A stretch of DNA of 54,841 bases from Candidatus Saccharicenans sp. (GTDB lineage: Bacteria; Acidobacteriota; Aminicenantia; Aminicenantales; Saccharicenantaceae). A program made the position numbers and the translations under genes. The notes under the pieces are model-generated. The model was not told the origin of the DNA, did not search any database, and saw only the letters and a list, made by a program, of their open reading frames with translations. Location: contig JASEFX010000015.1 of the NCBI GenBank assembly GCA_030018265.1, positions 1 to 54,841 on the forward strand. Direction: 5' to 3'. Positions 9,301 through 17,399 of the stretch are shown in pieces (the first letter of the stretch is position 1; each line of letters starts with the position of its first letter).

Positions 9301-9320
9301 CGATCAGGTACAAATTCTAA
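6312..9320 (+). CDS. Oar-type TonB-dependent outer-membrane receptor
   Basis: A 1002-residue receptor. Residues 1-22 are a signal peptide. Residues about 26-112 are a carboxypeptidase-regulatory-like (Ig-fold) domain: GTVRGVVKDSDGLPLPGVTI, then DGTFRLPAIPPGVYTL. The plug follows at about 115-245 (VTVVAAAPSIDVQKTKV; GTLWRGVTYEVDGINAN; EIEVVTGSLPAQVG), and the rest is a long barrel ending in TYQLSIRYKF with the terminal Phe typical of BAM substrates. Such proteins import large ligands, often glycans, using TonB energy; the ligand here is unknown. The AAGGAGGA site is 6 bases from the ATG. Operator-like palindromes, a hairpin and a small upstream ORF precede it and a terminator follows, so it is probably a single-gene unit. 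A near copy of the operator occurs inside it at 7507-7530. Confidence 0.9.
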   Translation: MRRLKLPATLVFVIILSTVLLAQITRETGTVRGVVKDSDGLPLPGVTITLSGPSMMGKASDVSREDGTFRLPAIPPGVYTLTAELQGFRTTTLKEIVVRVGTSIFLEVKMQPAAVEEEVTVVAAAPSIDVQKTKVTTTITSEVIQTLPVNRSLTGIMNLVPGAVGTIATYSGAIHGTLWRGVTYEVDGINANCPTTGGPFGTPQFDAIEEIEVVTGSLPAQVGTTGGAFVNIVTKSGGNNFSGQLQTYYTSKDLAQVLFPDEKLKVMNIGKPTFALYSVDTSAILGGPIIKDKLWFFTDMSFTKSSRWSPFIPATILGHFYDQYKVPSQNVRGNLKLTTEFSKHFRFYTYFSYSKSKNMYEAQAKKTEETTFWAKPAQYVGTANLTWLVSPNSFVDFRLNVNHLDYPITTRKESDANVCYWDAYTGYIWNGIQSWQSFIIRHTSQASTRLTHFQDNFLGGNHEIGAGAEFQFGWDRYAYARTNPMNWYYYNGNPYYWRGYYQTNETTIMGDGLLAFTNCGTGRNDSWKDLMEYRVGAYFQDSLTIKNRLTVNLGLRLDYYNGWGGKAKTTGITGLPFAIGQTLEPTLGFNPFGPFEVAPIKGVLDFLNFSPRIGLSYDIFGNGKTAFKVSYAHYSEHVPVMFFSAVSPAVMAQYQFNWWDLNNNGQPDMPGVDYYEYRYGLGDFTRPDPDYLRRLVDPNLRAPVHNEYMVGFEHQLFKELAVKVNFIHKKETKIYGSAKYDPVTGKYWYALEQAPEWYVPFTTIVPAYGVFPEQEVTVYFMTYDSAYNRSINIQKNIPENFRKYNGLELQFDKRFSHGWALGGSAVFSRATSMEVGNNPNQFLFAPGRDGLDVPFQFKLYGTFRLPYGFISSFILRYMMGTPWGRSITIVPPTSWAQAHNVVPWSVSVRLEPAGTRRNEDRTYFDFHIEKEFKLPYGRIAVLADIYNPFGFRFVDFGQNPAGTWRPADENNASGSYTVDYNYGKVTGIDATRTYQLSIRYKF
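7507..7530 (+). repeat. Second copy of the TonB-receptor operator inside the gene
   Basis: TTAACGTTAAC at 7507-7517 followed by CATCTTGATTATC matches the upstream 6174-6196 segment (TTAACGTTAAC then ATCATGATTATC) at 22 positions, with one mismatch and one inserted base. In frame it encodes LNVNHLDYP, so codon use may contribute. An auxiliary operator about 1.3 kb downstream of the main one would resemble the position of lac O2. Confidence 0.45.
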
Positions 9321-9343
9321 CAGCTCCCTTATTCTACTATCGG

Positions 9344-9382
9344 CGGGGGATGAGCCGTAAGGCTCTCCCCCGTTTTGTTTTT
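9344..9382 (+). terminator. Rho-independent terminator after the TonB receptor
   Basis: The arm CGGGGGATGAGCC (9344-9356) pairs with GGCTCTCCCCCG (9361-9372) with one bulged base and a short GTAA loop. TTTTGTTTTT follows. It begins 24 bases after the receptor stop codon. Confidence 0.85.
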
Positions 9383-9709
9383 AAAGCTGTGATTAAAGTT
9401 CTCTGTGGCTAAATAATCCGGAATAACATCAGAAGTGATTTTTAACCCTCTCCCCGGCAGATTATATTTACCGGAGGTGAATACGCGGGAAAATAGCTCC
9501 TTCTGAATTTCTGCTTCTCCTTTCCTCTCTTCTTACCAGAAAAAATTTGTATCTGCTCGCTTTCTCTTGAGATAATTGTAATCTCTTCCAATAAACAGAT
9601 ATGGAGGCTTAATAAGGGCGAAAATCGGAAAAACCAGATCGATAAAATTCATCATGGCCCCACCTGCTGTCCCGATGGAGCTGAACCGATCGAGGTAAGT
9701 TCTTCCAGG
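9383..9709. other. Intergenic region, 327 bp
   Basis: There is no coding frame of note. An isolated CCGGAGGTGAATACG at about 9471 looks like a ribosome site with GTG but stops after nine codons. GAGGT at 9691-9695 may serve the ATG at 9710, although the spacing is long. No clear promoter was found. Confidence 0.4.
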
Positions 9710-11214
9710 ATGATCAGCAGGCGAAATTTTCTAAAAGGCATCGGTCTCGGCACACTCGGAACGATTACCGCCCGACACCTGAGCTGGGGTTCTCTTCGTT
9801 CGAGCGACACTCAGGCCGGCGTGGCTGTCCAGCATGACCCCAGGTCTGCCCTGAGAGTCAAACCGATTCTGGTCTACAGCACGCCCGAACAGGCTCCGCA
9901 AACGAGCTGGAGGGCCTGGGGAGGCATACAAACCCGGCAGGAAGCGGAAGAGGAAATCGCCCGCATCCAGGGAGAACTCGCCGCCCTCAAAAAGAAGGCC
10001 GATTTTCCGCTGGAATTCCTTCCCCTCTCAGCTGTGCGCCAGCCCGCCGACCTTTCATCTTCTCACGCTTCTGATATCGCCTCGGCGGACGCCATCATCG
10101 TTTACGCTGCTGGTGGCTGGATGGACGTCTTCCACCATCTCGAAAAAACTGGCAGGAGCTGATATTTTTCTGCCGCCATCGTTCGGGGCCAGTCTATCTG
10201 TGGTATGAAATCATAAGCCCCCGTTATCTCCGTCATCACACTGATTATCCTGCGCTCGAGAGGGTCACCGATGACGATGTGGTTATTGACAGCCAGGAAG
10301 AGCTGAAATGGCGTCTCCGCGCTCTCTGCGGACTCCGCAACACTCCTGGCGCTAAAATAATCGCTGTCGGCGGACCTGACGCCCGGGCTCAGCCGCCGGG
10401 AGTTGTCCCGAAACTGGTCGAAGAAAAATGGAAATTTGAGATAAAAACTATTTCCTGCGATGAGCTGGGAAAGCTGATTCAGGAAGCCAAACGCGACCGT
10501 AAAACGGTTAATGAAGGCCGCCAGGCCGCCCGCGATTACCTGAAGCTTCCGGGCACCAGGTTAGAAACCGACCTGTCCTTTGTGGAAAATGCCTTCCTGC
10601 TGGAAAAAATTTTACTGGCGCTGATGAAGTCTGCCGGCTGCCGGGCCATCACCATAAACGGCTGCATGGGGACGATCATGCCGCTGGCTGAAACCACTGC
10701 CTGCCTGACGCTGAGCCTGTTGAACGACGCTGGCTACCTGGCTTTCTGCGAATCTGATTTTGTGGTCATCCCTTCCGGGGTGCTTCTCTCGAACATCTCC
10801 GGCAAGCCTGTGTTTCTGAACGACCCCACCTATCCGCACGAGGGCATCATAACGCTGGCTCACTGCACAGCTCCGCGCAGGATGGGCGGAAGACAGATGG
10901 AACCGGCCAGGATATTAACCCATTTCGAATCTGATTACAGGGCCGCCCCGAGAGTTGAAATGAGCCGCGGCCAGGTGGTCACCAACATCATTCCCGATTT
11001 CGTTTCCAGAAGATGGGTCGGGCTTCGGGGAAAAATCGAAGATGCACCCTTCATGCCGATCTGCCGTTCCCAGATTGAGGTCAGCTTCGAGGCCGACAGC
11101 CGTGAGCTTGCCCGCCGCATGCCCGGCTTCCACTGGATGACCGGTTACGGTGATTACCTGAAAGAGGTCGGCTACGCCCTGCGCCGCGTCAAAATCTCCT
11201 GGGAGCAACTATGA
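9710..11214 (+). pseudogene. Tat-signal sugar-isomerase-like protein, split by a -1 frameshift
   Basis: Two frames read as one protein. From the ATG at 9710 a twin-arginine signal (SRRNFLKGIG, then GLGTLGTITA) leads into about 150 residues ending in TGA at 10160-10162. The downstream frame is open from before 10141 and continues the sequence (KNWQELIFF...) to 11214. One extra A in the A6 run at 10143-10148 would restore LEKNWQELI. The joined product would be about 500 residues. Its C-terminal half (TINGCMG, GGRQMEPARILTHFESDYRAAP, FHWMTGYGDYLKEVGYAL) resembles the L-fucose/L-arabinose isomerase fold. If intact it would be exported folded to the periplasm, which is odd for an isomerase. Pseudogene, sequence error or slippage remain open. 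No terminator separates it from the RHH remnant. Confidence 0.6.
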
Positions 11215-11239
11215 ACTAACAAGAATAAATTTAACGGTT

Positions 11240-11422
11240 CTATGGTTTCAGACTTTCATTTACAGCTCGCCTTGAATATTTTCCATCAGGCTGTTTTCCT
11301 GCTTTTGAACTGTACACAGATTGTTCCCGAAACTTCAGGGAAGCCAGGCCGCGCTCTATCAGGTGATTGAGAAGCTGGTTCAGGCTGATATTTTCTTTTT
11401 TCGCCAGCTGGGCCAGATATTT
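11240..11422 (-). pseudogene. Ribbon-helix-helix (HicB/CopG-like) antitoxin remnant
   Basis: On the minus strand the frame from 11422 reads KYLAQLAKKENISLNQLLNHLIERGLA, split here as KYLAQLAKKENISL then NQLLNHLIERGLA. This matches the helix-turn pattern of HicB-type and Arc-type ribbon-helix-helix antitoxins. A TGA lies directly upstream at 11425-11423 and no start codon opens the frame, which ends at TAG 11242-11240. The expected N-terminal beta strand and a toxin partner are missing. It looks like a decayed fragment of about 60 codons. Confidence 0.4.
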
Positions 11423-11490
11423 TCAAACAATTTCAAGCAAAAACCAGAAAAAATGTGACGGCGATTCAAAAGTGCTATTTAAAATAAAAT

Positions 11491-11566
11491 TGGCTCCTCG
11501 GGCAGGACTCGAACCTGCAACCTAGTGGTTAACAGCCACCCGCTCTGCCGATTGAGCTACCGAGGA
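11491..11566 (-). tRNA. tRNA-Asn (GTT)
   Basis: A 76-nt cloverleaf including an encoded 3' CCA. The acceptor arm TCCTCGG pairs with CCGAGGA, with discriminator G. The D arm contains AGCTCAATCGGCAGAGC, the anticodon loop CTGTTAA is flanked by GTGG/CCAC, and the T arm carries GGTTCGAGTCC. The GTT anticodon reads AAC/AAT codons. It lies alone downstream of the DnaC-like gene on the same strand. Confidence 0.97.
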
Positions 11567-11679
11567 GCAGGTGAAATATTTATAACAAAATTCATCGTTA
11601 TTTTCAATATCCGAGAGAAAAATAACCTTGAAAGGACGATTTTTTCTTTTCTTACCTGACCGAATCAAACTCTCTATGC

Positions 11680-12426
11680 TCAAAAACGATAACTGGCTTG
11701 CTTGGCCACCTTGCGGTAATCTTCGCCGGCAATGTTCACCACCTTGCACATCTCGTACAACCGGCTTCTCAGACGCACGCCGATTCTGTCGACCAGGGTT
11801 TCGTCAACCTTTTTGTAAAAACTTTCTCGCCGGTCAGGCTCTTCCTCGATGTCCAGATAATTTGAGGTGAAAATAGTAATCCTTTTCTGATTGTAGCGGT
11901 AATTTATGATATAGAATATAGTCTCTTCCACCCAGGCCGTGGGCCTTTTAGCTCCGAGTTCATCGAGCACCAGGACCTCGCAGTTAAACACCGGAGCCAG
12001 GATATCCGTTTCGCTTACCTCGGAATCAGGAGTATAGCTATTCTGAATATCCCGGATAAGTTCCCTGAAGTCATAAAACAGGCAATACGCTCCTTTTTTC
12101 AGGATGAGTTCTCTGATGACGGCTACAGCCAGATGAGTCTTGCCCACCCCGCAGGGCCCGATATACAGAAGTCCTATTTCCTGCGCCGGGTAATTTTTGA
12201 CGAATTTTTTTGAAATTTTCAGCGCGTCCGCCTGGCTCGGATGATGAATCTCGTAATTATCCAGCGTGCAGTTTTCGTAACGTCTGGGAATCCTGGCCTG
12301 CCGCAGCAAAAGCTGTACCTTCTGTTCGCCGAAACAACGGCAGCGGCGGGCCACCGGACCTTTTTCAGTCTGTTCTACCACCCAGCCGGTACCCTGACAG
12401 ATGGAACAGACCTTTTCTTCCTTCAA
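11680..12426 (-). CDS. DnaC/IstB-like AAA+ ATPase with N-terminal cysteine motif
   Basis: A 248-residue ATPase of the helicase-loader type. C7-x2-C10 and C29-x-C31 form a likely zinc-binding head. The Walker A is GPCGVGKTH (residues 90-98) and Walker B is VLVLDELG (151-158). A sensor-1 TSN follows (TIFTSNYLD), with a C-terminal Arg-rich segment (DRIGVRLRSRLYEMC). Relatives load replicative helicase (DnaC, DnaI) or assist transposition (IstB); no transposase is near, so a cellular role is likelier. The start is TTG at 12426, overlapping the sigma factor stop by four bases (TTGA), which implies translational coupling. AGAGGA lies upstream. No other Met occurs in the first 60 residues. Confidence 0.8.
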   Translation of the reverse strand: MKEEKVCSICQGTGWVVEQTEKGPVARRCRCFGEQKVQLLLRQARIPRRYENCTLDNYEIHHPSQADALKISKKFVKNYPAQEIGLLYIGPCGVGKTHLAVAVIRELILKKGAYCLFYDFRELIRDIQNSYTPDSEVSETDILAPVFNCEVLVLDELGAKRPTAWVEETIFYIINYRYNQKRITIFTSNYLDIEEEPDRRESFYKKVDETLVDRIGVRLRSRLYEMCKVVNIAGEDYRKVAKQASYRF

Positions 12427-13268
12427 TTCAAATATCCTCTCAACTGTTTGAGTTTTTGCGAGCTGGCTAACTTGCGCATCGCTCGCTGTTCGATCTGTCT
12501 TATCCGCTCCCGGGTTAAGCCGAGGCGGTCGCCTATCTCCTGAAGCGTCATCGGCTCATCGCCGTCAATTCCGAATCTCAATTTTAGCACAAGCGCTTCG
12601 CGCTCATCCAGCTCGTCCAGGATCTCCCGGATCTGCTGTTCTACCGAGCTTCTGATCAACTGGTATTCTATAGAAGGCTCCATCTCGTCGGAAATCCGGT
12701 CTCCAACTTCCAGGTCATCGTCCTCGCCCAGTCTGTCGGAGAGCGAAAGCCCCTTCTCCTGCATTATCTCCATCTCAGCCACTTCTTCAGGCGTTATGTT
12801 CAGCCTTTCGGCCAGCTCCTCCCGCGTTGGCTCGCGTCCGAGCTCCTTCTTAAGAATTTCCCTCTCTCTGTTCATTCTCGATATTCTGTCAGAAACTTTC
12901 TGCGGCAGGTTGTAATAATGAGAAGCCTGCGAGAGAGCATGAACTATGGCCTGTCTGATCCACCAGACAGCGTAGGAAATAAATTTTACGTTGCGGTCAG
13001 GGTCAAACCTGCGGGCAGCTTCTATCAGACCGAGATTCCCTTCGTTGATCAGGTCGAGCAGACTCAGCCCCATTCCCTGATATTTTTTGACATAAGAAAC
13101 CACAAATCGCAAATTCCCTTCCACCAGGCGACGGATGGCTTCAGGATCACCCTTTTTAATATGTTCTCCCAGCTCCTTTTCCTCTTCCTCGGTAATAGGC
13201 GGAATTCTGGAAATCTCATCCAGGTAAAGCTTCAGGTTTCGAGAGTCGAGATAATCCTGATATTTCAT
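12423..13268 (-). CDS. Sigma-70 family RNA polymerase sigma factor (RpoD-like, no region 1.1)
   Basis: 281 residues. The order is region 1.2 (NLKLYLDEISRIPPITEEEE, residues about 11-30), region 2 (DLINEGNLGLIEAARRFDP, FISYAVWWIRQAI, about 70-115), region 3 (about 120-200) and region 4 with its helix-turn-helix (MTLQEIGDRLGLTRERIRQIEQRA, about 240-263). The strict RpoD-type region 2.3-2.4 and 4.2 sequences point to a group 1/2 factor recognising TTGACA/TATAAT promoters, which are common in this window. The acidic non-conserved region and region 1.1 are absent. The Shine-Dalgarno is weak. It overlaps the DnaC-like gene by four bases and follows hspR by 267 bp on the same strand. Confidence 0.93.
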   Translation of the reverse strand: MKYQDYLDSRNLKLYLDEISRIPPITEEEEKELGEHIKKGDPEAIRRLVEGNLRFVVSYVKKYQGMGLSLLDLINEGNLGLIEAARRFDPDRNVKFISYAVWWIRQAIVHALSQASHYYNLPQKVSDRISRMNREREILKKELGREPTREELAERLNITPEEVAEMEIMQEKGLSLSDRLGEDDDLEVGDRISDEMEPSIEYQLIRSSVEQQIREILDELDEREALVLKLRFGIDGDEPMTLQEIGDRLGLTRERIRQIEQRAMRKLASSQKLKQLRGYLN

Positions 13269-13535
13269 AAAGACACTTTTGCCTTTGATCTTATGTTCAT
13301 TATTTTATGCAAGCTGCTTTCATTTTTATTTTAATATTTTTTCTCTTCAGTTTCCAGCCTGCCGGACTGAACAAGAATTGGAAGATTTTATCAATTCGAG
13401 CCGGCTGTTTTATCTACTTCATCCAGGTCAACTGATCTTAAATTACCAGGCAATAACCTCTTTGCTGGCCGGACGGCTGGCTGAAATAAAATCGAAAATT
13501 AACCGAAAACATTACCGGTCAGAGCAAACGCACTA

Positions 13536-13970
13536 TTACTTTTCGGACTTATTTTCTATCTTCCCTGCGGGCATTGGCTTGGTCACCGGCAGATGTACCA
13601 GACTGCGCCTCTTCGCTTCAAATTCCTCTTCCCGACCTTTGTAAAACTCTTCCTTAATGAAATCCAGAAGCTCGTTAACCTGAGCCTCGATCTGCTGCAG
13701 CTTCTCTCTCATATTAAGAATCACCTCGACCCCGGCCAGGTTGACCCCCAGGTCACGGATCAAGTTCAGTATGAGCTCAAGTCGTCTGAGGTCCTCTTCG
13801 CTGTACAGGCGGGTGTTACCCTGGCTGCGCGAAGGCTTCAGCAACCCTTCCCTTTCGTACAGTCGCAGGGTCTGCGGATGAATGTTGTACATTCGGGCCA
13901 CCGCGCTGATGTGATAATATCCGGTCAAAGTTCTGGTCTCTGTTTCATTTTTCTTCTTTCTTCTGGGCAT
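13536..13970 (-). CDS. hspR: HspR-type MerR heat-shock repressor
   Basis: 144 residues. A basic N-terminus leads to a MerR winged helix-turn-helix (YYHISAVARMYNIHPQTLRLYEREGL, residues about 18-45, split here only by description) and the wing QGNTRLYSEEDLRRLELI. A coiled-coil dimer helix follows (about 80-115). There is no metal-binding Cys. The NIHPQTLRLYE signature and the position directly after dnaJ mark HspR, which represses dnaK operons and uses DnaK as corepressor in actinobacteria. AAGGAGG precedes the ATG at 13970. It is probably co-transcribed with dnaK-dnaJ (33 bp after dnaJ) and controls a HAIR-like site at 17208-17228. Confidence 0.88.
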   Translation of the reverse strand: MPRRKKKNETETRTLTGYYHISAVARMYNIHPQTLRLYEREGLLKPSRSQGNTRLYSEEDLRRLELILNLIRDLGVNLAGVEVILNMREKLQQIEAQVNELLDFIKEEFYKGREEEFEAKRRSLVHLPVTKPMPAGKIENKSEK

Positions 13971-14003
13971 CTCTGTCCTCCTTCAGCTTTCATCCGGCAA
14001 AAT

Positions 14004-15125
14004 TCAGCTCACGAGATTTTTTCTGATATCCGGGTCGTAGAATTTTTCCAGTTCCTTCATCAGCTCCCGCACTTTCTGGTCCACCGCCGGCGGCGGAACT
14101 ATCGTTACTTCAACGTACATATCACCACGGCCGCTTCGCCCGCACACCGGCGCGCCCTCGCCTTTCAGTCTGAATTTTTGCCCGGATTTTGTGCCTGGCG
14201 GGATCCTGATCAATTTCTTCTCTCCGTAGACCGTCGGCACTTCAATCTTGGCGCCAAGAGTAGCTTCAGGCACGGTGATAGGAATTTTTATATAAATGCT
14301 GGAACCCTCCCGCTTGAAGAAAGGATGTGGAGTCACTTCAAGAATAATGTAAAGGTCACCGGGAGGTCCTCCTTTAATTCCGGCATTTCCCTTTCCAGGC
14401 ACCCTGACCTTTGAACCGCTATCAACACCGGCCGGGATGCGCACGGTTATCGTTTCGCTGCCGGCAACCCTCCCTTCGCCGCGGCACTGACTGCAGGCCT
14501 GCCCGCTAACCCTGCCTGATCCCAGACAGGTTGAACAGGTAGAAGAAAACTTCATAAAACCTTTCTGCACAAAGGTTCTCCCTCTTCCGCCGCAATCAGG
14601 GCAGACCCTCTCTCCGCCCAGGCTGGCCTGGCCGCTTCCTCCGCAGACCGGACAGGGAACCATCCTGTTAACTCTGATTCTTGTCTGCAAACCATTGATG
14701 GCATCGGCAAAACTTATGGTCATCGAATAATTCAGGTCTTCGCCGCGCCGGGGGCCGGCAGGCTTCTGCTCCATGCCGAGGCCGCCAAAGAGATTTTCAA
14801 ACAGGTCACGAAAAGAGGTGCTCCCGTATTCTGAAAAATCAAAGCCTTCAAACCCCGCGTTGAACGGACCCGGACCGGCTCCCGCGCCTGCTTCAGGGCC
14901 AAAATCCCCGACCATGCCAAACTGATCGTACTGGGCTCGCTTCTTAGGGTCGCTGAGGACTGAATAGGCCTCCTGTATTTCTTTGAATTTAGCTTCGGCC
15001 GCTTTGTCTCCAGGATTCAGGTCAGGGTGGTACTTGCGAGCTAGCTTACGGTAAGCCTTCTTGATTTCAGCCAGAGTGGCATTGCGGGGAACCCCGAGAA
15101 TTTCATAGTAATCCTTTCTGGCCAT
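14004..15125 (-). CDS. dnaJ: Co-chaperone DnaJ
   Basis: 373 residues with full type I architecture. The J domain is at about 4-68 with the HPD motif (YHPDLNPGD). A Gly/Phe-rich stretch covers about 75-120. Four CxxCxGxG zinc repeats follow ([32 protein letters not shown]), then the C-terminal substrate-binding beta domains. It stimulates DnaK ATPase and delivers unfolded clients in the cytoplasm. GAGGG lies ahead of the ATG at 15125. The gap from dnaK is 95 bp and there is no grpE in the cluster. Confidence 0.97.
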   Translation of the reverse strand: MARKDYYEILGVPRNATLAEIKKAYRKLARKYHPDLNPGDKAAEAKFKEIQEAYSVLSDPKKRAQYDQFGMVGDFGPEAGAGAGPGPFNAGFEGFDFSEYGSTSFRDLFENLFGGLGMEQKPAGPRRGEDLNYSMTISFADAINGLQTRIRVNRMVPCPVCGGSGQASLGGERVCPDCGGRGRTFVQKGFMKFSSTCSTCLGSGRVSGQACSQCRGEGRVAGSETITVRIPAGVDSGSKVRVPGKGNAGIKGGPPGDLYIILEVTPHPFFKREGSSIYIKIPITVPEATLGAKIEVPTVYGEKKLIRIPPGTKSGQKFRLKGEGAPVCGRSGRGDMYVEVTIVPPPAVDQKVRELMKELEKFYDPDIRKNLVS

Positions 15126-15220
15126 GGCCGCCCTCTTTTTCTCTTATGGACTCCCTTTTCCGCCGGGCCCGATCCCGGCCCATCGGAAAAACTGGAAGTC
15201 CGGCTTAGCCATTCGCTGGC

Positions 15221-17164
15221 TCAGTGCTTCCTGTCGTCGTCAACCACTTCCGCGTCGATCACTTCATCGTCCGGGCCGTTGCCCTTTCCGCTGGAAGCGG
15301 GGCCACCGCCCTGGCTGTAACCCTCATAACTGGAACCTGGCTGCGACTGAGAAGATTGCCGGGCGCCAGCCTGACGGTAAAGAACCTCGCTGATACGGTG
15401 AGATGCTCTCGCCAGAGAATCGATGGCCGCTCTGATAGTCTCCAGATTGTCGCTCTCCATCGCTTTTCTGGTGTTGGCGATTTCCTGTTCCGCTCTGGTA
15501 ACTTCATCGGCCGGTATCTTGTCGCGATTATCGCGTATCAGCTTTTCCACGCTGTAGATCAGCTGGTCAGCCTGGTTGCGGAGTTCCACCACCTCGCGAC
15601 GGCGCCTGTCCTCGGCCGCGTAAGCCTCAGCTTCCTTGACCATTCGCTCGATCTCTTTCTCATCCAGTCCGCTGTGACCGGTGATGGTTATCGATTGCTG
15701 ACGGCCCGTGGCCAGGTCCTTGGCTGAAACATGGAGAATTCCGTTAGCGTCGATGTCAAAAGTAACCTCAATTTTAGGAACTCCGCGAGGAGCCGGCGGG
15801 ATGCCATCCAGGTGAAAACGACCCAGGCTGCGGTTGTAGGCAGCCAGTTCACGTTCTCCCTGAAGCACATGAATTTCCACCGAGGTCTGGTTATCGGCTG
15901 CCGTGGTGAAAATTTCAGTCTTTCTGGTGGGAATTGTGGTGTTGCGCGGGATCATCCGGGTAAACACGCCACCCAGGGTTTCAATACCGAGAGAAAGCGG
16001 GGTGACATCGAGCAGCAGCACATCCTTCACCTGGCCGCTCAGTACCGCGCCCTGTATGGCCGCGCCGACAGCCACAACCTCGTCCGGGTTGACTCCTTTA
16101 TGCGGTTCCTTGCCGAAGAAATCACGAACCACCTGCTGAATCCTGGGCATTCTGGTCTGACCGCCAACCAGAATGACCTCGTCGATATCCTCGGGTTTCA
16201 GGCCGGCATCTTCCAGAGCCTGTCTGACCGGCGGAATCGAGCGCTGAATCAGATCCTCCGCCAGCTGTTCGAGTTTAGCCCGGGTCATCTTCATCAAAAG
16301 ATGCTTCGGGCCGCTGGCGTCGGCCGTGATGAAAGGCAGGTTAATTTCAGTCTCCATCATCGTGGAAAGTTCGATCTTGGCTTTTTCGGCGGCTTCCCTC
16401 AGGCGCTGGAGAGCCATCTTATCCTGGCTCAGGTCAATGCCAGTTTCCTTCCTGAACTCGCTTATAATCCAGTCGAGAATCCTCTGGTCGATGTCATCAC
16501 CGCCCAGATGGGTATCGCCGTTGGTGGCTTTTACTTCGACCACTCCATCGCCCACTTCCAGAATGGAGATGTCGAAGGTGCCGCCGCCAAAATCGTAAAC
16601 GGCGATTATTTCATTCTTTTTCTTATCCATGCCATAGGCCAGAGCTGCAGCCGTCGGTTCGTTGATAATCCTGACGACATCCAGCCCGGCAATCCGGCCC
16701 GCGTCTTTGGTCGCCTTTCTCTGGGCGTCGTTGAAGTAAGCAGGAACGGTGATAACGGCTTTTTCCACCTTATCGCCCAGATAATCTTCAGCCGCCTTTT
16801 TCAGCTTCTGCAGGATGAAAGCGGAAATCTGTTCGGGAGAATATTCCTTGCCCTGCGCCACCACCCTGACACCGCCATTCGAAGCTTCAACCACTTTATA
16901 GGGGACCTGCTTTATTTCATTCAGCACCTCGCTGTATCTTCTGCCCATAAACCGCTTGATGGAAAATATCGTATTTTCCGGGTTGGTAATGCGCTGGCGC
17001 TTGGCTACCTGGCCGACAAGTATTTCTCCCTTGTTGGTAAAACCTACTACTGAAGGGGTGGTCCGGCCGCCTTCCTCATTCTGGATGACCGTAACCTTAT
17101 CCCCTTCCATCACGGCAACTACTGAGTTGGTAGTACCGAGGTCTATTCCTATTATTTTGCTCAT
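15221..17164 (-). CDS. dnaK: Chaperone DnaK (Hsp70)
   Basis: 647 residues, the normal length. The N-terminal nucleotide-binding domain starts [18 protein letters not shown], with the phosphate motifs [15 protein letters not shown] and [12 protein letters not shown]. The interdomain linker [15 protein letters not shown] precedes the substrate-binding domain and the lid. The C-terminus is acidic, ending [16 protein letters not shown]. It folds and protects proteins in the cytoplasm and is the first gene of dnaK-dnaJ-hspR. AGGAGG precedes the ATG by about 8 bases. A consensus promoter overlapped by a HAIR-like HspR operator lies 35-63 bp upstream. Confidence 0.98.
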   Translation of the reverse strand: MSKIIGIDLGTTNSVVAVMEGDKVTVIQNEEGGRTTPSVVGFTNKGEILVGQVAKRQRITNPENTIFSIKRFMGRRYSEVLNEIKQVPYKVVEASNGGVRVVAQGKEYSPEQISAFILQKLKKAAEDYLGDKVEKAVITVPAYFNDAQRKATKDAGRIAGLDVVRIINEPTAAALAYGMDKKKNEIIAVYDFGGGTFDISILEVGDGVVEVKATNGDTHLGGDDIDQRILDWIISEFRKETGIDLSQDKMALQRLREAAEKAKIELSTMMETEINLPFITADASGPKHLLMKMTRAKLEQLAEDLIQRSIPPVRQALEDAGLKPEDIDEVILVGGQTRMPRIQQVVRDFFGKEPHKGVNPDEVVAVGAAIQGAVLSGQVKDVLLLDVTPLSLGIETLGGVFTRMIPRNTTIPTRKTEIFTTAADNQTSVEIHVLQGERELAAYNRSLGRFHLDGIPPAPRGVPKIEVTFDIDANGILHVSAKDLATGRQQSITITGHSGLDEKEIERMVKEAEAYAAEDRRRREVVELRNQADQLIYSVEKLIRDNRDKIPADEVTRAEQEIANTRKAMESDNLETIRAAIDSLARASHRISEVLYRQAGARQSSQSQPGSSYEGYSQGGGPASSGKGNGPDDEVIDAEVVDDDRKH

Positions 17165-17198
17165 CTGTAAACCTCCTGTTATTATTTAGCTCTATTTT

Positions 17199-17227
17199 AA
17201 TATAAAATTTGAGTATGAAATTGTCAA
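17199..17227 (-). promoter_or_regulatory. Sigma-70 promoter of dnaK
   Basis: On the minus strand TTGACA (17227-17222) and TATATT (17204-17199) are separated by exactly 17 bases. The promoter ends 34 bp before the dnaK ATG. The HAIR-like repeat covers its -35 box and spacer. Confidence 0.85.
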
Positions 17228-17228
17228 G
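17208..17228. promoter_or_regulatory. HAIR-like HspR operator
   Basis: TTTGAGT (17208-17214), seven bases, then TGTCAAG (17222-17228). The HspR consensus known from actinobacteria is CTTGAGT-N7-ACTCAAG; 11 of the 14 conserved positions match and the spacing is exact. It overlaps the dnaK -35 and spacer, as expected for repression, and hspR lies at the end of the same cluster. Confidence 0.7.
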
Positions 17229-17399
17229 TTTTTTTGAAATTTTTATTTTATTTATTTTCACATATTTGCAAAATAATATCCTTTAAAATGTGCCTTAATT
17301 AAAATTTTCGCTTAAAAATTAATGGAGTTATTTTCTTAAGATAGGTGCAAAGCTGCCGGGCACGGGTCAGGAATCGGCTTAAATGTTTAACAGGTTATT

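Noticed and set aside
10143-10149. AAAAAAC as a programmed -1 frameshift site
   Set aside because: The heptamer contains A-AAA-AAC, but in the zero frame the codons are GAA AAA ACT, so the tandem-slip rule is not met. No downstream structure was confirmed. Treated as a frameshift of unknown cause.
15731-17053. 440-residue plus-strand frame across dnaK
   Set aside because: Antisense shadow of dnaK; the sequence has no recognisable domain.
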